64,000 nucleotides of DNA, taken from positions 31,805 to 95,804 of the forward strand of contig RZZW01000005.1 of assembly GCA_009929695.1 (NCBI GenBank), read 5' to 3'. This document shows positions 1-8,124 of the stretch, one piece after another (position 1 is the stretch's first letter; every line of letters starts with the position of its first letter). Origin of the DNA: Clostridia bacterium (GTDB taxonomy: Bacteria > Bacillota > Clostridia > Oscillospirales > Ruminococcaceae). Both the position numbers and the translations under genes were made by a program. The notes beneath the pieces were generated by a model. That model did no database searches. It saw only the letters and a program-made list of their open reading frames with translations, and was not told where the DNA came from.

Positions 1-2
1 TT

Positions 3-857
3 TGCATTCGCGCGTTTGTCAACCCCGGCGACGAGGTCATTATCCCCGAACCTTGCTATGTCAGCTATCTGCCCATAACAACGCTCACGGGCGGCGTGCC
101 TGTGCCAGTTCCGCTTCTTGCCGAAAATAAATTTAAGCTCACGGCCGAGCAGCTCAAAGCGGCTATCACGCCCAAAACAAAGCTGCTCATAATGCCGTTT
201 CCGTGCAACCCCACAGGCGCAATAATGCGTCGTGAAGATTTAGAGCCTATCGCCGAGGTGCTGCGCGGCACCGATATTATGGTGCTCTCGGACGAAATTT
301 ACGCCGAGCTAACCTATGGCGATATGCGCCACGTCAGCATCGCCGCGCTCGACGGAATGCGCGAGCGCACTGTGTTAGTGCAGGGCTTTTCCAAAGCATA
401 CGCAATGACGGGGTGGCGCTTAGGCTACGCGTGCGCGCCCGAGCCTGTCATAAAGCTGATGACAAAAATTCACCAGTCGGCAATCATGTGCGCGCCGTCC
501 ACAAGCCAGTATGCGGGCATCGTCGCGCTGAAAACCTGCGACGCGGACATCGAAAAAATGCGCACCGAATACGATGCGCGCCGCCGCTTTTTAGTTAAAG
601 GCTTAAATAAAATGGGGCTGACCTGCTTTGAGCCGGAGGGCGCGTTTTACGTGTTCCCAAGCATACAAAGCACCGGCCTTTCAAGCGACGAATTTTGCAA
701 AAGGCTGCTATACGACAAAAAAGTCGCCGTCATCCCCGGCACCGCGTTCGGAGATTCCGGCGAGGGCTTCATCCGCATAAGCTACTCCTATTCAATAGCC
801 CATCTGAGCGAAGCCATGCATAGAATTGAGCAGTTTTTGACTGAATTGAAGGCATAA
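3..857 (+). CDS. Class I/II PLP-dependent aminotransferase, 5'-truncated by window edge
   Basis: The reading frame is open from the first complete codon at position 3, so the N-terminus lies outside the window. The motif GFSKAYAMTGWRLGY carries the PLP-binding lysine (codon at 393-395) and the following Arg typical of fold-type I aminotransferases; upstream NPTGA and SDEIYAEL match the cofactor-binding Asn and Asp/Tyr positions. The family (aspartate/aromatic or PatA-like enzymes) transfers amino groups between amino acids and 2-oxo acids in the cytoplasm. Substrate cannot be told from the sequence. It is followed by a repeat-filled gap, so it is probably not co-transcribed with the next gene. 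Confidence 0.9.
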   Translation, partial: CIRAFVNPGDEVIIPEPCYVSYLPITTLTGGVPVPVPLLAENKFKLTAEQLKAAITPKTKLLIMPFPCNPTGAIMRREDLEPIAEVLRGTDIMVLSDEIYAELTYGDMRHVSIAALDGMRERTVLVQGFSKAYAMTGWRLGYACAPEPVIKLMTKIHQSAIMCAPSTSQYAGIVALKTCDADIEKMRTEYDARRRFLVKGLNKMGLTCFEPEGAFYVFPSIQSTGLSSDEFCKRLLYDKKVAVIPGTAFGDSGEGFIRISYSYSIAHLSEAMHRIEQFLTELKA

Positions 858-874
858 ATTGCAAGCCTTGCGGA

Positions 875-953
875 TTGTAGGGGACGGCGTCCTCGACGTC
901 CCGCGCAGGTTTGCGCAAAGCTTAGGGAGCGACGAGGGCGTCGCTCCCTACAA
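875..953. repeat. MITE-like intergenic inverted repeat
   Basis: The element begins TTGTAGGG and ends with the complement CCCTACAA. Its inner arms are GC-rich imperfect complements (GACGGCGTCCTCGACGTCCC against GGGAGCGACGAGGGCGTCG). It fills most of the gap between the aminotransferase and the DUF362 gene. This style of short hairpin repeat, with GTAGGG ends, is also seen at 6307-6382. Mobility is inferred, not shown. Confidence 0.6.
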
Positions 954-986
954 AGGCAACATCATACACGTTGCGAGAGGTACCAA

Positions 987-2129
987 ATGGACATTTACGT
1001 CTGCAAAGCGGGCAGTTATGACGAAAAAATTGTAAACGACGCCGTTGAGCGTGTGTTTGCGGCGTGCGAATGTGCAAAAACGCTCGGCGCAAATACACGC
1101 GCGTGCGTAAAAATAAACGTCATAGGCCGCCACGCGCCAAGCGACGCGGCAACAACGCACCCCGCCGTTCTCTGCGCCGTCATTCTCGCCCTTCAAAAGC
1201 GCGGCGTGACCGATATCACAGTTGCCGACTCCGCGGGCGGCGCATATAACGAAAGCGCTATGACCGCCATTTACAAAGCGTGCGGCATAACCCAGGTCTG
1301 TCAAAAAACAGGCGTGTCGCTATACACCGCGTGCAAATGGACCGGCAAAAAGGCGCAGAATTACGCGCTTGTGCCGCAGTTTAACGTCATACAGCCAGTG
1401 CTCGACGCAGATTTTATAATCAACGTGCCAAAGCTCAAAACGCATATGATGATGCGCCTCACAAACGCCACAAAAAACCTTTTCGGCGTTATACCGGGCT
1501 TGCAAAAGGCAGAGCTTCATATGCGGTTTCCAAAGTCCGATAAATTCGGCGCAATGCTCGTCGATTTGTGCGAGACGATAAAGCCAAATTTGACAGTCGT
1601 CGACGCGATAGACGGCATGGAGGGCGACGGCCCAAACAGCGGCACTCCGCGCCACATCGGGCTTATAATGGGTGGCGAAAGCACATATTCGCTCGACCTC
1701 GCCGCGTGCGAAATAACAGGCATTTCACCCGCCGACGTGCCGTATATGGCAAACGCAATAAGCCGCGGCCTGTGCAAAAAAAGCTTTGCCGAGGTTGAAA
1801 TAGGCGGCGATATAGGCGCTGTAAAACGCATCGACGGCTACAAGCTGCCCGCAAACAGCAAGGACGCGACATTTGCGGCGCATCAGTCAGGCGTAATAGG
1901 CAAAATGGTCGCGCTCATCGAAAAATCGGCTGCGCCGCACCCTGTTATAAACGCAAAAAAATGTGTCGGATGTGCGCGCTGTGCGGACATTTGCCCCGCG
2001 CAGACAATTAATTTGACAAATAAAAAAGCACACATCGACAAAAAAGCCTGCATCCGCTGCTTTTGCTGCCATGAGGTGTGCCCCGCCGACGCAATAGACG
2101 TAAAACGGCTTTCATTTTTTAACATATAG
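987..2129 (+). CDS. DUF362 domain protein with two C-terminal 4Fe-4S motifs
   Basis: This 380-residue protein has an N-terminal DUF362 region (about 1-300) and a ferredoxin-like C-terminus with two CxxCxxCxxxC motifs, CVGCARCADIC and CIRCFCCHEVC, each followed by Pro. Such proteins bind two 4Fe-4S clusters and are thought to act in anaerobic redox chemistry, but no reaction is established for the family. The stop is TAG at 2127-2129, and ispE starts 8 bases later, so the two are likely co-transcribed. The upstream start is chosen because it follows GAGAGGTACC; no better start lies nearby. Confidence 0.88.
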   Translation: MDIYVCKAGSYDEKIVNDAVERVFAACECAKTLGANTRACVKINVIGRHAPSDAATTHPAVLCAVILALQKRGVTDITVADSAGGAYNESAMTAIYKACGITQVCQKTGVSLYTACKWTGKKAQNYALVPQFNVIQPVLDADFIINVPKLKTHMMMRLTNATKNLFGVIPGLQKAELHMRFPKSDKFGAMLVDLCETIKPNLTVVDAIDGMEGDGPNSGTPRHIGLIMGGESTYSLDLAACEITGISPADVPYMANAISRGLCKKSFAEVEIGGDIGAVKRIDGYKLPANSKDATFAAHQSGVIGKMVALIEKSAAPHPVINAKKCVGCARCADICPAQTINLTNKKAHIDKKACIRCFCCHEVCPADAIDVKRLSFFNI

Positions 2130-2137
2130 GTGAGACA

Positions 2138-3022
2138 ATGGCTAAAAGACGGCAAAACAGCGTGACAGTGCTCGCACCCGCAAAGCTTAATTTAACGCTC
2201 GACGTAACAGGCATCGCGCCAAACGGCTATCATATGCTCGATATGCTCATGCAGGCGGTGAGCCTTTATGAGACTGTCGAGGTGCGCAAAAGCCGCGGCT
2301 TGACGCTAAAGCTGCCAAACAGCACCGTGCCTGTCAACGATTCAAACACCGCTATAAAGGCGGCGCTCGCGTTTTTTAACGAGACAGGTCTGCTAGCGGG
2401 CGCGGCTATTACCATACATAAAAAAATCCCTGTCCGCGCCGGAATGGCGGGCGGAAGTGCCGACGCGGCGGCTGTTTTGGTTGGCTTAAATGAGTTGTAC
2501 CGCGCAAAATTGACGACAAAGCAGCTTTGCGACATCGGCGTTAAAATCGGCGCCGACGTGCCGTTTTCAATAATCGGCGGCACAATGCGCGTGACGGGCA
2601 TAGGCGACATTTTAACGCCTTGCGCACCGTGTCCGCGCTGCTTTATCACCGTTTGTATGCCCAAAAACGGCATCTCCACGCCCAAAGCCTTCGCGCGCTT
2701 TGATGAAATCGGCACTGATATCAAGGTCGACACACAGGCGGCTGTCACGGCAGCCGAAAATGGCGATTTATACGCAATGTGCAAAAGCATGAAAAACGCG
2801 CTGCAATATTCAAGCGAAAGCAAAGCAAATGCGCCCATATGTGAAATAATGACCAAAAACGGCGCGCTTGCCGCCTTAATGACAGGCAGCGGCGCAGCAG
2901 TTTTCGGTGTTTTTGAAACAGAGGAAAAAGCCCGCACCGTCCAAGCCGCATTGCTAGAAAAATATCCCCAAGCATGGGTTGTAATGCCTGTTAAGCACGG
3001 CACGCATGTGGTTAATTTTTGA
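2138..3022 (+). CDS. ispE: 4-diphosphocytidyl-2-C-methyl-D-erythritol kinase
   Basis: The 294-residue product is a GHMP kinase. It phosphorylates CDP-methylerythritol in the non-mevalonate (MEP) isoprenoid pathway in the cytoplasm. Visible marks are APAKLNLTLDV near residue 13, with the conserved Lys, NGYHML near 29, the glycine-rich ATP loop PVRAGMAGGSADAAA at 98-112, and GADVPFSIIGG near 140. Length fits the family (about 280-300). It starts 8 bases after the DUF362 gene with a GGTGAG ribosome site. The C-terminal MTGSGAAVFG motif is also intact, so the gene looks functional. Confidence 0.95.
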   Translation: MAKRRQNSVTVLAPAKLNLTLDVTGIAPNGYHMLDMLMQAVSLYETVEVRKSRGLTLKLPNSTVPVNDSNTAIKAALAFFNETGLLAGAAITIHKKIPVRAGMAGGSADAAAVLVGLNELYRAKLTTKQLCDIGVKIGADVPFSIIGGTMRVTGIGDILTPCAPCPRCFITVCMPKNGISTPKAFARFDEIGTDIKVDTQAAVTAAENGDLYAMCKSMKNALQYSSESKANAPICEIMTKNGALAALMTGSGAAVFGVFETEEKARTVQAALLEKYPQAWVVMPVKHGTHVVNF

Positions 3023-3055
3023 TGATTATGCACATGACGATGCTTTGCGTCAACT

Positions 3056-3162
3056 TACCTCATCCGTCGCTCCTTCGTCGCGCCACCTTCTCCTAAAGGA
3101 GAAGGCTTTCGTAGGCTTCCCCTTGAGGGGAAGCTGTCGCCGAAGGCGACTGATGAGGTGAA
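3056..3162. repeat. Intergenic palindromic repeat of the gut-Firmicutes type
   Basis: The outer ends TACCTCATCCGTCGC and GCGACTGATGAGGTG are complementary apart from a few positions. Inside lie two more hairpins, CTTCTCCTAAAGGAGAAG and CTTCCCCTTGAGGGGAAG. It sits between the convergent ends of ispE and the Crp/Fnr gene. I recognise this sequence style as a dispersed element common in gut clostridia. Its nested hairpins could also end transcription from both sides. Confidence 0.65.
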
Positions 3163-3183
3163 AATTTACGGTTCACCGCTTCT

Positions 3184-3831
3184 TCATTTAACCACAATCA
3201 CATTTTTCAAAAGCTCAATCTCACCGCTTTTTTGCATTTCACCGAGCACCCTGCACATTGCCGCACGGTCACAGGCGAGTGTTGCGGCTAATTGTGCACG
3301 CGGGGGGACGGATATGGCTGACGTGCCCTGCGCGCGGGCTTCGTACCTTAAAAACCGCGTTATTCTGTCCTTCAAATTCTTTTCCGCAAGCACGCTCACG
3401 CGCTGTTCTTGCAAAAAATATTTGTCGGACATATTTTGCAGCATGTTTTTAAGCACCTCAACGCGCGGCGTTTGCTTCGGCTCAAAAAGCGAGGCGTACT
3501 TTATAAACGCCACCGTGCACGCGCTTTCCGCCTGAACGGTGACGGGGCTTTTTGCGTGCGCGCTCGCCGCGAGCATATCGCCAAAAACATCTCCGATTTT
3601 AAGCCGCGCCGCCGTGAGTGTATCTCCGGCGGCATTTGTTTTTACAGCCTGTGCACACCCGCCCACTATAAGCCCCATCGCCGACACGTCGTCGCCCTCA
3701 AGCACAATTATTTCACCCTTTTCAAAATGCTTGACCGCCGGCGCAAATTCCGCAATCAGCCGCTCTATTTCACAGCGCCCAAGCCCTGCAAACAGCACGC
3801 TTTTCGCCGCCGCGTCTATTATAGCCTCCAC
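3184..3831 (-). CDS. Crp/Fnr-family transcriptional regulator
   Basis: The 215-residue protein has a cyclic-nucleotide-binding-like beta-roll at about 15-120 and a C-terminal winged helix at about 150-210 ending in a Crp-type recognition helix (LACDRAAMCRVLGEMQ). No N-terminal cysteine cluster for an Fe-S sensor is visible, so it is not a classical Fnr; the effector is unknown. It is divergent from an ABC importer, and a perfect palindrome between the two genes sits where a class II activator would bind. The likely job is therefore control of that importer and of itself. This is inference from position. Confidence 0.88.
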   Translation of the reverse strand: MEAIIDAAAKSVLFAGLGRCEIERLIAEFAPAVKHFEKGEIIVLEGDDVSAMGLIVGGCAQAVKTNAAGDTLTAARLKIGDVFGDMLAASAHAKSPVTVQAESACTVAFIKYASLFEPKQTPRVEVLKNMLQNMSDKYFLQEQRVSVLAEKNLKDRITRFLRYEARAQGTSAISVPPRAQLAATLACDRAAMCRVLGEMQKSGEIELLKNVIVVK

Positions 3832-3849
3832 TTGTAAACACCTACGTTT

Positions 3850-3892
3850 TGTTGCAATTGCAACAGCTTATTTGAGAGTATTATAGTATAAT
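3850..3892 (+). promoter_or_regulatory. Crp/Fnr-type operator with -10 box upstream of the ABC importer
   Basis: TGTTGCAATTGCAACA at 3850-3865 is a perfect 16-base palindrome. A consensus -10 box TATAAT lies at 3887-3892, and no good -35 box is present. If transcription begins about 3899, the palindrome is centred at -41.5, the classical class II Crp/Fnr activator position. A half-site, TGCAACA, recurs at 3904-3910. Confidence 0.7.
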
Positions 3893-3925
3893 AAAAAGAC
3901 AAATGCAACAAAAGGAGAAAACATA

Positions 3926-4972
3926 ATGAAAAAGACTATATCACTTTTACTTACGCTTGCCTTAGCGGTAAGCGCTTTTGCGGCTTGCGGCGGCGGTGCG
4001 TCATCATCGTCAAGCGTGCCGACAGTCAGCGTGCCGTCAGACGCAGTCATCATGCAGCAGGACTCCCCCGACCGCGTTTCGTTCAACGTCGCCGCGCTCA
4101 ACGGCCCGACGGCAATGGGGCTCATCAAGCTCATGAACGACACTAAAACAGACGCCACAATAAACCAGTACAACGTCACAACCTATGGCGCGGCAGACGA
4201 GTTCACCGCACAGCTCGTCAAGGGCGAAATTGACGTCGCGCTCATTCCGTGCAACCTCGCAAGCGTGCTTTACAACAAGACAAAGGGCGCAATCCAAATC
4301 GCCGCTGTCAACACGCTCGGCGTTTTGCAGATGATTTCCGCCGACACCTCCGTCAAGACAATTGCCGACCTCAAAGGCCGCACAATTTACGCCACAGGCA
4401 AGGGCACAACTCCAGAATATGTGCTTAATTATCTCCTCACGCAAAACGGAATTGACCCCGAAAAGGACGTAACTATTGAATACGCAACAGAGGCCGCCGC
4501 CGTTGTGACGTCGCTTCAGCAGTCTGTCGACGCGACAGCCGTGGCAATGCTGCCGCAGCCGTATGCCACAACAGCGCTTATGCAAAACGAGGGCTACGCG
4601 ACAGTGCTTGATTTGACAAAGGAATGGAACGCAGTTTCAGACGGAACAGACCTTGTCACAGGCGTTGTCGTTGCGCAAAAATCGTTCATCGAGGCAAATC
4701 CTGAGGCGTTTAAGACGTTCCTTGAAGAGTATAAGGGCAGCGTCGATTACGTGCTTGCAAACACCGCAGACGCCGCGCAGATGATTGCTGATTTTGGCAT
4801 CGTAGCCAAAGCCGCCGTCGCTGAAAAGGCGCTTCCGCAGTGCAATATCACATTCCTTACAGGCAAGGAAATGAAGTCGAACGTGGCCGCATATTTGCAG
4901 GTGCTGTTTGACCAAAACCCCGAAGCCGTAGGCGGCACGCTGCCGGCTGACGATTTCTATTATGGTGCATAG
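3926..4972 (+). CDS. ABC transporter substrate-binding lipoprotein, NitT/TauT (SsuA/Thi5) type
   Basis: The 348-residue product starts with a lipoprotein signal: MKKT, a hydrophobic stretch, then the lipobox AFAAC with lipidation Cys about residue 21, followed by a Ser/Gly-rich linker. The mature part has the two-lobe type II binding-protein fold; LKGRTIYATGKGTTPEY and the region around it are typical of the NMT1/Thi5/SsuA group. It binds its ligand outside the membrane and delivers it to the permease. The ligand (sulfonate, pyrimidine, nitrate-like or other) cannot be called. It is first of a three-gene operon; its stop overlaps the permease start by 11 bases. Confidence 0.88.
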   Translation: MKKTISLLLTLALAVSAFAACGGGASSSSSVPTVSVPSDAVIMQQDSPDRVSFNVAALNGPTAMGLIKLMNDTKTDATINQYNVTTYGAADEFTAQLVKGEIDVALIPCNLASVLYNKTKGAIQIAAVNTLGVLQMISADTSVKTIADLKGRTIYATGKGTTPEYVLNYLLTQNGIDPEKDVTIEYATEAAAVVTSLQQSVDATAVAMLPQPYATTALMQNEGYATVLDLTKEWNAVSDGTDLVTGVVVAQKSFIEANPEAFKTFLEEYKGSVDYVLANTADAAQMIADFGIVAKAAVAEKALPQCNITFLTGKEMKSNVAAYLQVLFDQNPEAVGGTLPADDFYYGA

Positions 4973-5741
4973 GCTTTTAAAAAATAAAGCCGTACAGAAT
5001 ATACTGGCTGTTTGCCTGTGGCTTTTTGTCTGGCAGGCGGTCAGTGTTTATGTTGACAGCAGTATTTTGCTTGTCTCGCCGTTTGAGGTGCTAAAAACGC
5101 TCTTTGCGCTAATGCTTACGCCCGGCTTTTGGGCGACGGCGGCCTCAAGCTCTGTGCGGATAATCCTAGGTTTTCTCATGGGTATGGCGGCGGGCGTGGC
5201 GCTTGCGGCGGTAAGCTCGGCAAATGGGCTTTTGCGCGTGCTTTTGCAGCCGTTTATGCTGACGGTACGCAGCGTGCCTGTGGCAAGCTTTATTATTCTT
5301 GCGCTTTTATGGCTGCGCAGCGCGTCAAATCTGGCTGTGTTAATCAGCTTTTTGATGGTACTGCCAATAATTTATCAAAACACGCTCACGGGTATAATGA
5401 CGGCGGACAAAGAGCTGCTTGAAATGGCGCAGGTATTTCGCGTTCCGCTTTTGCGGCGCATACGGTATATTTATATGCCAAACGCCGCGCCGCAGTACGC
5501 CGCCGCGTGCCGCACCGCGCTCGGCCTTTGCTGGAAAAGCGGGATAGCCGCCGAAGTGATAGGCATAACACGCGGCAGCATAGGCGAGGCGCTTTATAAC
5601 GCGAAGCTCTTTTTGTCGACAGCCGAGCTTTTTGCGTGGACGCTCGTCATAGTTTTGCTAAGTCTTTTATTTGAAAAGCTGTTCATGGCTGTTGTTGACG
5701 GCTTTGTAAAACGAGTGTCGGGAGGCCGTGCCGAATGCTGA
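4962..5741 (+). CDS. ABC transporter permease, SsuC/TauC type
   Basis: This 259-residue protein is hydrophobic, with about six membrane segments and the BPD_transp_1 cytoplasmic loop (EMAQVFRVPLLRRIRYIYMPNA, residues around 147-168), the EAA motif that contacts the ATPase. It overlaps the lipoprotein gene by 11 bases and the ATPase gene by 7, which implies translational coupling. It forms the membrane channel of the importer. The substrate is unknown. Confidence 0.9.
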   Translation: MVHRLLKNKAVQNILAVCLWLFVWQAVSVYVDSSILLVSPFEVLKTLFALMLTPGFWATAASSSVRIILGFLMGMAAGVALAAVSSANGLLRVLLQPFMLTVRSVPVASFIILALLWLRSASNLAVLISFLMVLPIIYQNTLTGIMTADKELLEMAQVFRVPLLRRIRYIYMPNAAPQYAAACRTALGLCWKSGIAAEVIGITRGSIGEALYNAKLFLSTAELFAWTLVIVLLSLLFEKLFMAVVDGFVKRVSGGRAEC

Positions 5742-6301
5742 AAATAGAGTATGTTTGCAAAAGCTTTGACGGCAAAAAGGTGCTCGATGGTGTGTGCCTT
5801 GACGTTAAAAAAGGCGAAACAGTGTGCATAATGGCACCGTCCGGCGCGGGCAAAACAACGCTCGCGAATATAATTATGGGTCTGCTTAAGCCCGACAGCG
5901 GCAGGGTAGTCACTGCGCCAAACACAGTTTTTTCGTGTGCTTTTCAGCAGGATAGATTATTGCCGCAGCTTGACAGCGTTCAAAATATCCGCTTTGTAAA
6001 TCAAAGCCTGACGGACGGCGAGATAATGTCCGCGCTAAAAGCCGTCGATATGTCAGACGACGCAAAAAGGCCATGCGCGGTGCTGTCCGGCGGGCAAAAA
6101 CGACGTATAGCCATAGTGAGGGCGATGCTCGCGAAAAGCGATATCGTAATAATCGACGAGCCGTTCAAAGGCCTTGACGACGCGGTAAAAACCAAAGCCG
6201 CCGAATTTATAAAAACCCGCCAAAGCTCCCGCGCCCTCCTGTGCATAACACATGATGCCGAGGACGCAAAAACGCTCGGCGCGAGGATATTCACTTTATA
6301 A
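5735..6301 (+). CDS. ABC transporter ATP-binding protein, short form
   Basis: The 188-residue ATPase has Walker A (APSGAGKTT, residues 34-42), Q-loop (FQQDRLLP), signature LSGGQKRR (117-124), Walker B (IVIIDEP) and the switch His (THDAED), all in the right order. Relatives of the SsuB/TauB group usually have 230-260 residues; the C-terminal tail is missing here. All catalytic motifs are present, so it is probably active. It overlaps the permease gene by 7 bases and ends just before a strong hairpin at 6307-6382. Confidence 0.92.
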   Translation: MLKIEYVCKSFDGKKVLDGVCLDVKKGETVCIMAPSGAGKTTLANIIMGLLKPDSGRVVTAPNTVFSCAFQQDRLLPQLDSVQNIRFVNQSLTDGEIMSALKAVDMSDDAKRPCAVLSGGQKRRIAIVRAMLAKSDIVIIDEPFKGLDDAVKTKAAEFIKTRQSSRALLCITHDAEDAKTLGARIFTL

Positions 6302-6306
6302 TAATC

Positions 6307-6382
6307 GTAGGGCAAGGGCTCTGCTCTTGCCGCAGGCGACCGATAAAGGTTACTTACGGCAAGAGCAGAGCCCTTGCCCTAC
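6307..6382. repeat. Perfect inverted repeat with 26-base arms; terminator or MITE-like element
   Basis: The arms at 6307-6332 and 6357-6382 are perfect complements beginning GTAGGGCAAGGGCTCTG and enclose a 24-base loop. The element lies between the convergent ABC ATPase and symporter genes, so it could terminate both transcripts. The GTAGGG/CCCTAC ends match the repeat at 875-953, which suggests a repeat family with unrelated interiors. Confidence 0.8.
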
Positions 6383-6391
6383 AATTGTTAT

Positions 6392-7948
6392 TTATGCATT
6401 TTTCTTCGCTAAATCAAAATCAGCTACAATTTCGTCTGACGGCTTAGGCGAAATAAGCGACACTATTATTATCGCGAGTGCGCTTATAATAAATGCGGGC
6501 AAAAGCTCATATATTCCGAAAACGCCGCCCATCGGTTTTATTAAAAGCTTCCATATAAACACCGTCGCCGCGCCGGAAATCATGCCTGCCAAAACGCCGT
6601 TGCGTGTTGCGCGCCGCCAAAACAGGCTCGCTATCATCGCGGGGCCAAACGTCGCGCCAAAGCCCGCCCATGCGAATGAAACTATCACAAAAATAACGCT
6701 GTTTTCGTCCATCGCTATCACAACGCCCACAAGGCTTATCAGCACAAGAATTATGCGCGACACCCACATCACCTGCTTGTCAGTAGCTTTTTTATTTATT
6801 GCCTTGTGATAAATATTTTTCGCAAAAGCGCTCGCGGCGATAAGCAGATATGAGTCCGACGACGATATCGTCGCGGCAAGTATGCCCGCCATCACGATGC
6901 CCGCGAAGAACGACGGCATGAGGGAGGTGCTCAATGTGATGAAAATGTTTTCCGCGTCGGCGCTCGTAAGCAGCGTTGTCGGAAACAGCACGCGCCCTGT
7001 AAGCCCAATCGCTATCGCCACAAACAGCGAAATGCACGCCCAAACAGTCGCTATACGGCGGCTGTTTTTAAGCTTTTCGGGCTTTTCAATCGCCATAAAG
7101 CGAAGAAGCACCTGCGGCATACCAAAGTATCCAAGCCCCCAAGACAGCGTTGAAAGTATTGTCAAAAAGCCGTATTCACCAGCCGCGCCAAACTGCGGCA
7201 CACCGTCCACAACGCTCTGCACACCGTCAGTAACAGTCGGCGACGCTATGCCGAAAAGCTCCACAAAGCCCGGTATCGCCTTTGCGTTTTCCGCGACGAC
7301 ACCTATGCCGCCCGCGCTGATAACGCCAACGGAAAGCACCGCCACAAGCGCAAAAATCATGACAATGCTCTGCATAAAGTCAGACGCGCTCTCCGCCAAA
7401 AAGCCGCCGAGAACTGTGTATATTATCACAAACACCGCGCCCGCAAGCATCATCGACACATACGGCGCGCCGAAAAGACGGCTGAAAAGTTTTCCGCACG
7501 TCACAAAGCAGCTAGCCGCGTAAACCGTGAAAAACACAAGTATAAAGCCCGCCGACAAAAGCTCAAGCACGTTTTTCTTTTCCCTGAAGCGCCCTGAAAA
7601 AAATTCCGGAATTGTTATCGCGTTGCCCGCAACAACAGAATAGCTGCGCAGACGCCGCGCCGTCAAAAGCCAGTTGAGGTACGTGCCAAGCGCAAGCCCA
7701 ACAGCCGTCCAAAACGCGTCCGCAAGCCCGCACCAGTACGCAACGCCGGGCAAGCCCATCAAAAGCCACCCGCTCATGTCGCTTGCCTCCGCGCTCATCG
7801 CCGTCACCCACGGGCCGAGGCTTCTGCCGCCCAAAAAGTAGTTTTCGGTGCTTTTATTGGCCTTTTGCGCATAAAATACACCGATGCCGATAACAGACGC
7901 CATATACAAAAGCATGGCTATAAGTATCTGCAATTTGTTTCCCGTCAT
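6392..7948 (-). CDS. putP: Sodium/solute symporter, PutP-like (sodium/proline)
   Basis: The 518-residue protein has the sodium:solute symporter fold with about 13 membrane segments. Family marks are YFLGGRSLGPWVTAMS and SAEASDMSGWLLMGLPG near the N-terminus, and the conserved GYFGMPQVLLRFM segment near residue 280. Within the family this pattern fits PutP, which brings proline in with sodium, better than pantothenate or glucose symporters. It is transcribed alone from a promoter at 7996-8024 and converges on the ABC operon. The exact substrate is inferred from family resemblance. Confidence 0.87.
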   Translation of the reverse strand: MTGNKLQILIAMLLYMASVIGIGVFYAQKANKSTENYFLGGRSLGPWVTAMSAEASDMSGWLLMGLPGVAYWCGLADAFWTAVGLALGTYLNWLLTARRLRSYSVVAGNAITIPEFFSGRFREKKNVLELLSAGFILVFFTVYAASCFVTCGKLFSRLFGAPYVSMMLAGAVFVIIYTVLGGFLAESASDFMQSIVMIFALVAVLSVGVISAGGIGVVAENAKAIPGFVELFGIASPTVTDGVQSVVDGVPQFGAAGEYGFLTILSTLSWGLGYFGMPQVLLRFMAIEKPEKLKNSRRIATVWACISLFVAIAIGLTGRVLFPTTLLTSADAENIFITLSTSLMPSFFAGIVMAGILAATISSSDSYLLIAASAFAKNIYHKAINKKATDKQVMWVSRIILVLISLVGVVIAMDENSVIFVIVSFAWAGFGATFGPAMIASLFWRRATRNGVLAGMISGAATVFIWKLLIKPMGGVFGIYELLPAFIISALAIIIVSLISPKPSDEIVADFDLAKKNA

Positions 7949-7969
7949 AAATATTCCTCCCTCTCACTT

Positions 7970-8024
7970 TACCGCTTTACAGCGGTAATATAACTATTTT
8001 ACACTATATTTGTTTTTTTGACAA
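7970..8024 (-). promoter_or_regulatory. Promoter and leader palindrome of the symporter gene
   Basis: On the minus strand, TTGTCA (8019-8024) and TAAAAT (7996-8001) are separated by 17 bases. Just downstream, the palindrome TACCGCTTTACAGCGGTA at 7970-7987 covers the start of the transcript and may be an operator or leader hairpin. Confidence 0.65.
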
Positions 8025-8044
8025 GGTTTGTTCACAATTTACGC

Positions 8045-8074
8045 TTGACACCACCTATATTTATGTGGTATAAA
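8045..8074 (+). promoter_or_regulatory. Promoter of the CcdA-thioredoxin gene with a palindromic spacer
   Basis: TTGACA at 8045-8050 and TATAAA at 8069-8074 are 18 bases apart. The spacer holds the half-sites ACCAC (8050-8054) and GTGGT (8065-8069), an inverted repeat placed where a regulator could bind between the two promoter boxes. Confidence 0.6.
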
Positions 8075-8124
8075 TATATCATAAACTGTAACTAAATTGA
8101 TTACATATTCAGTAAAGGAGAATT

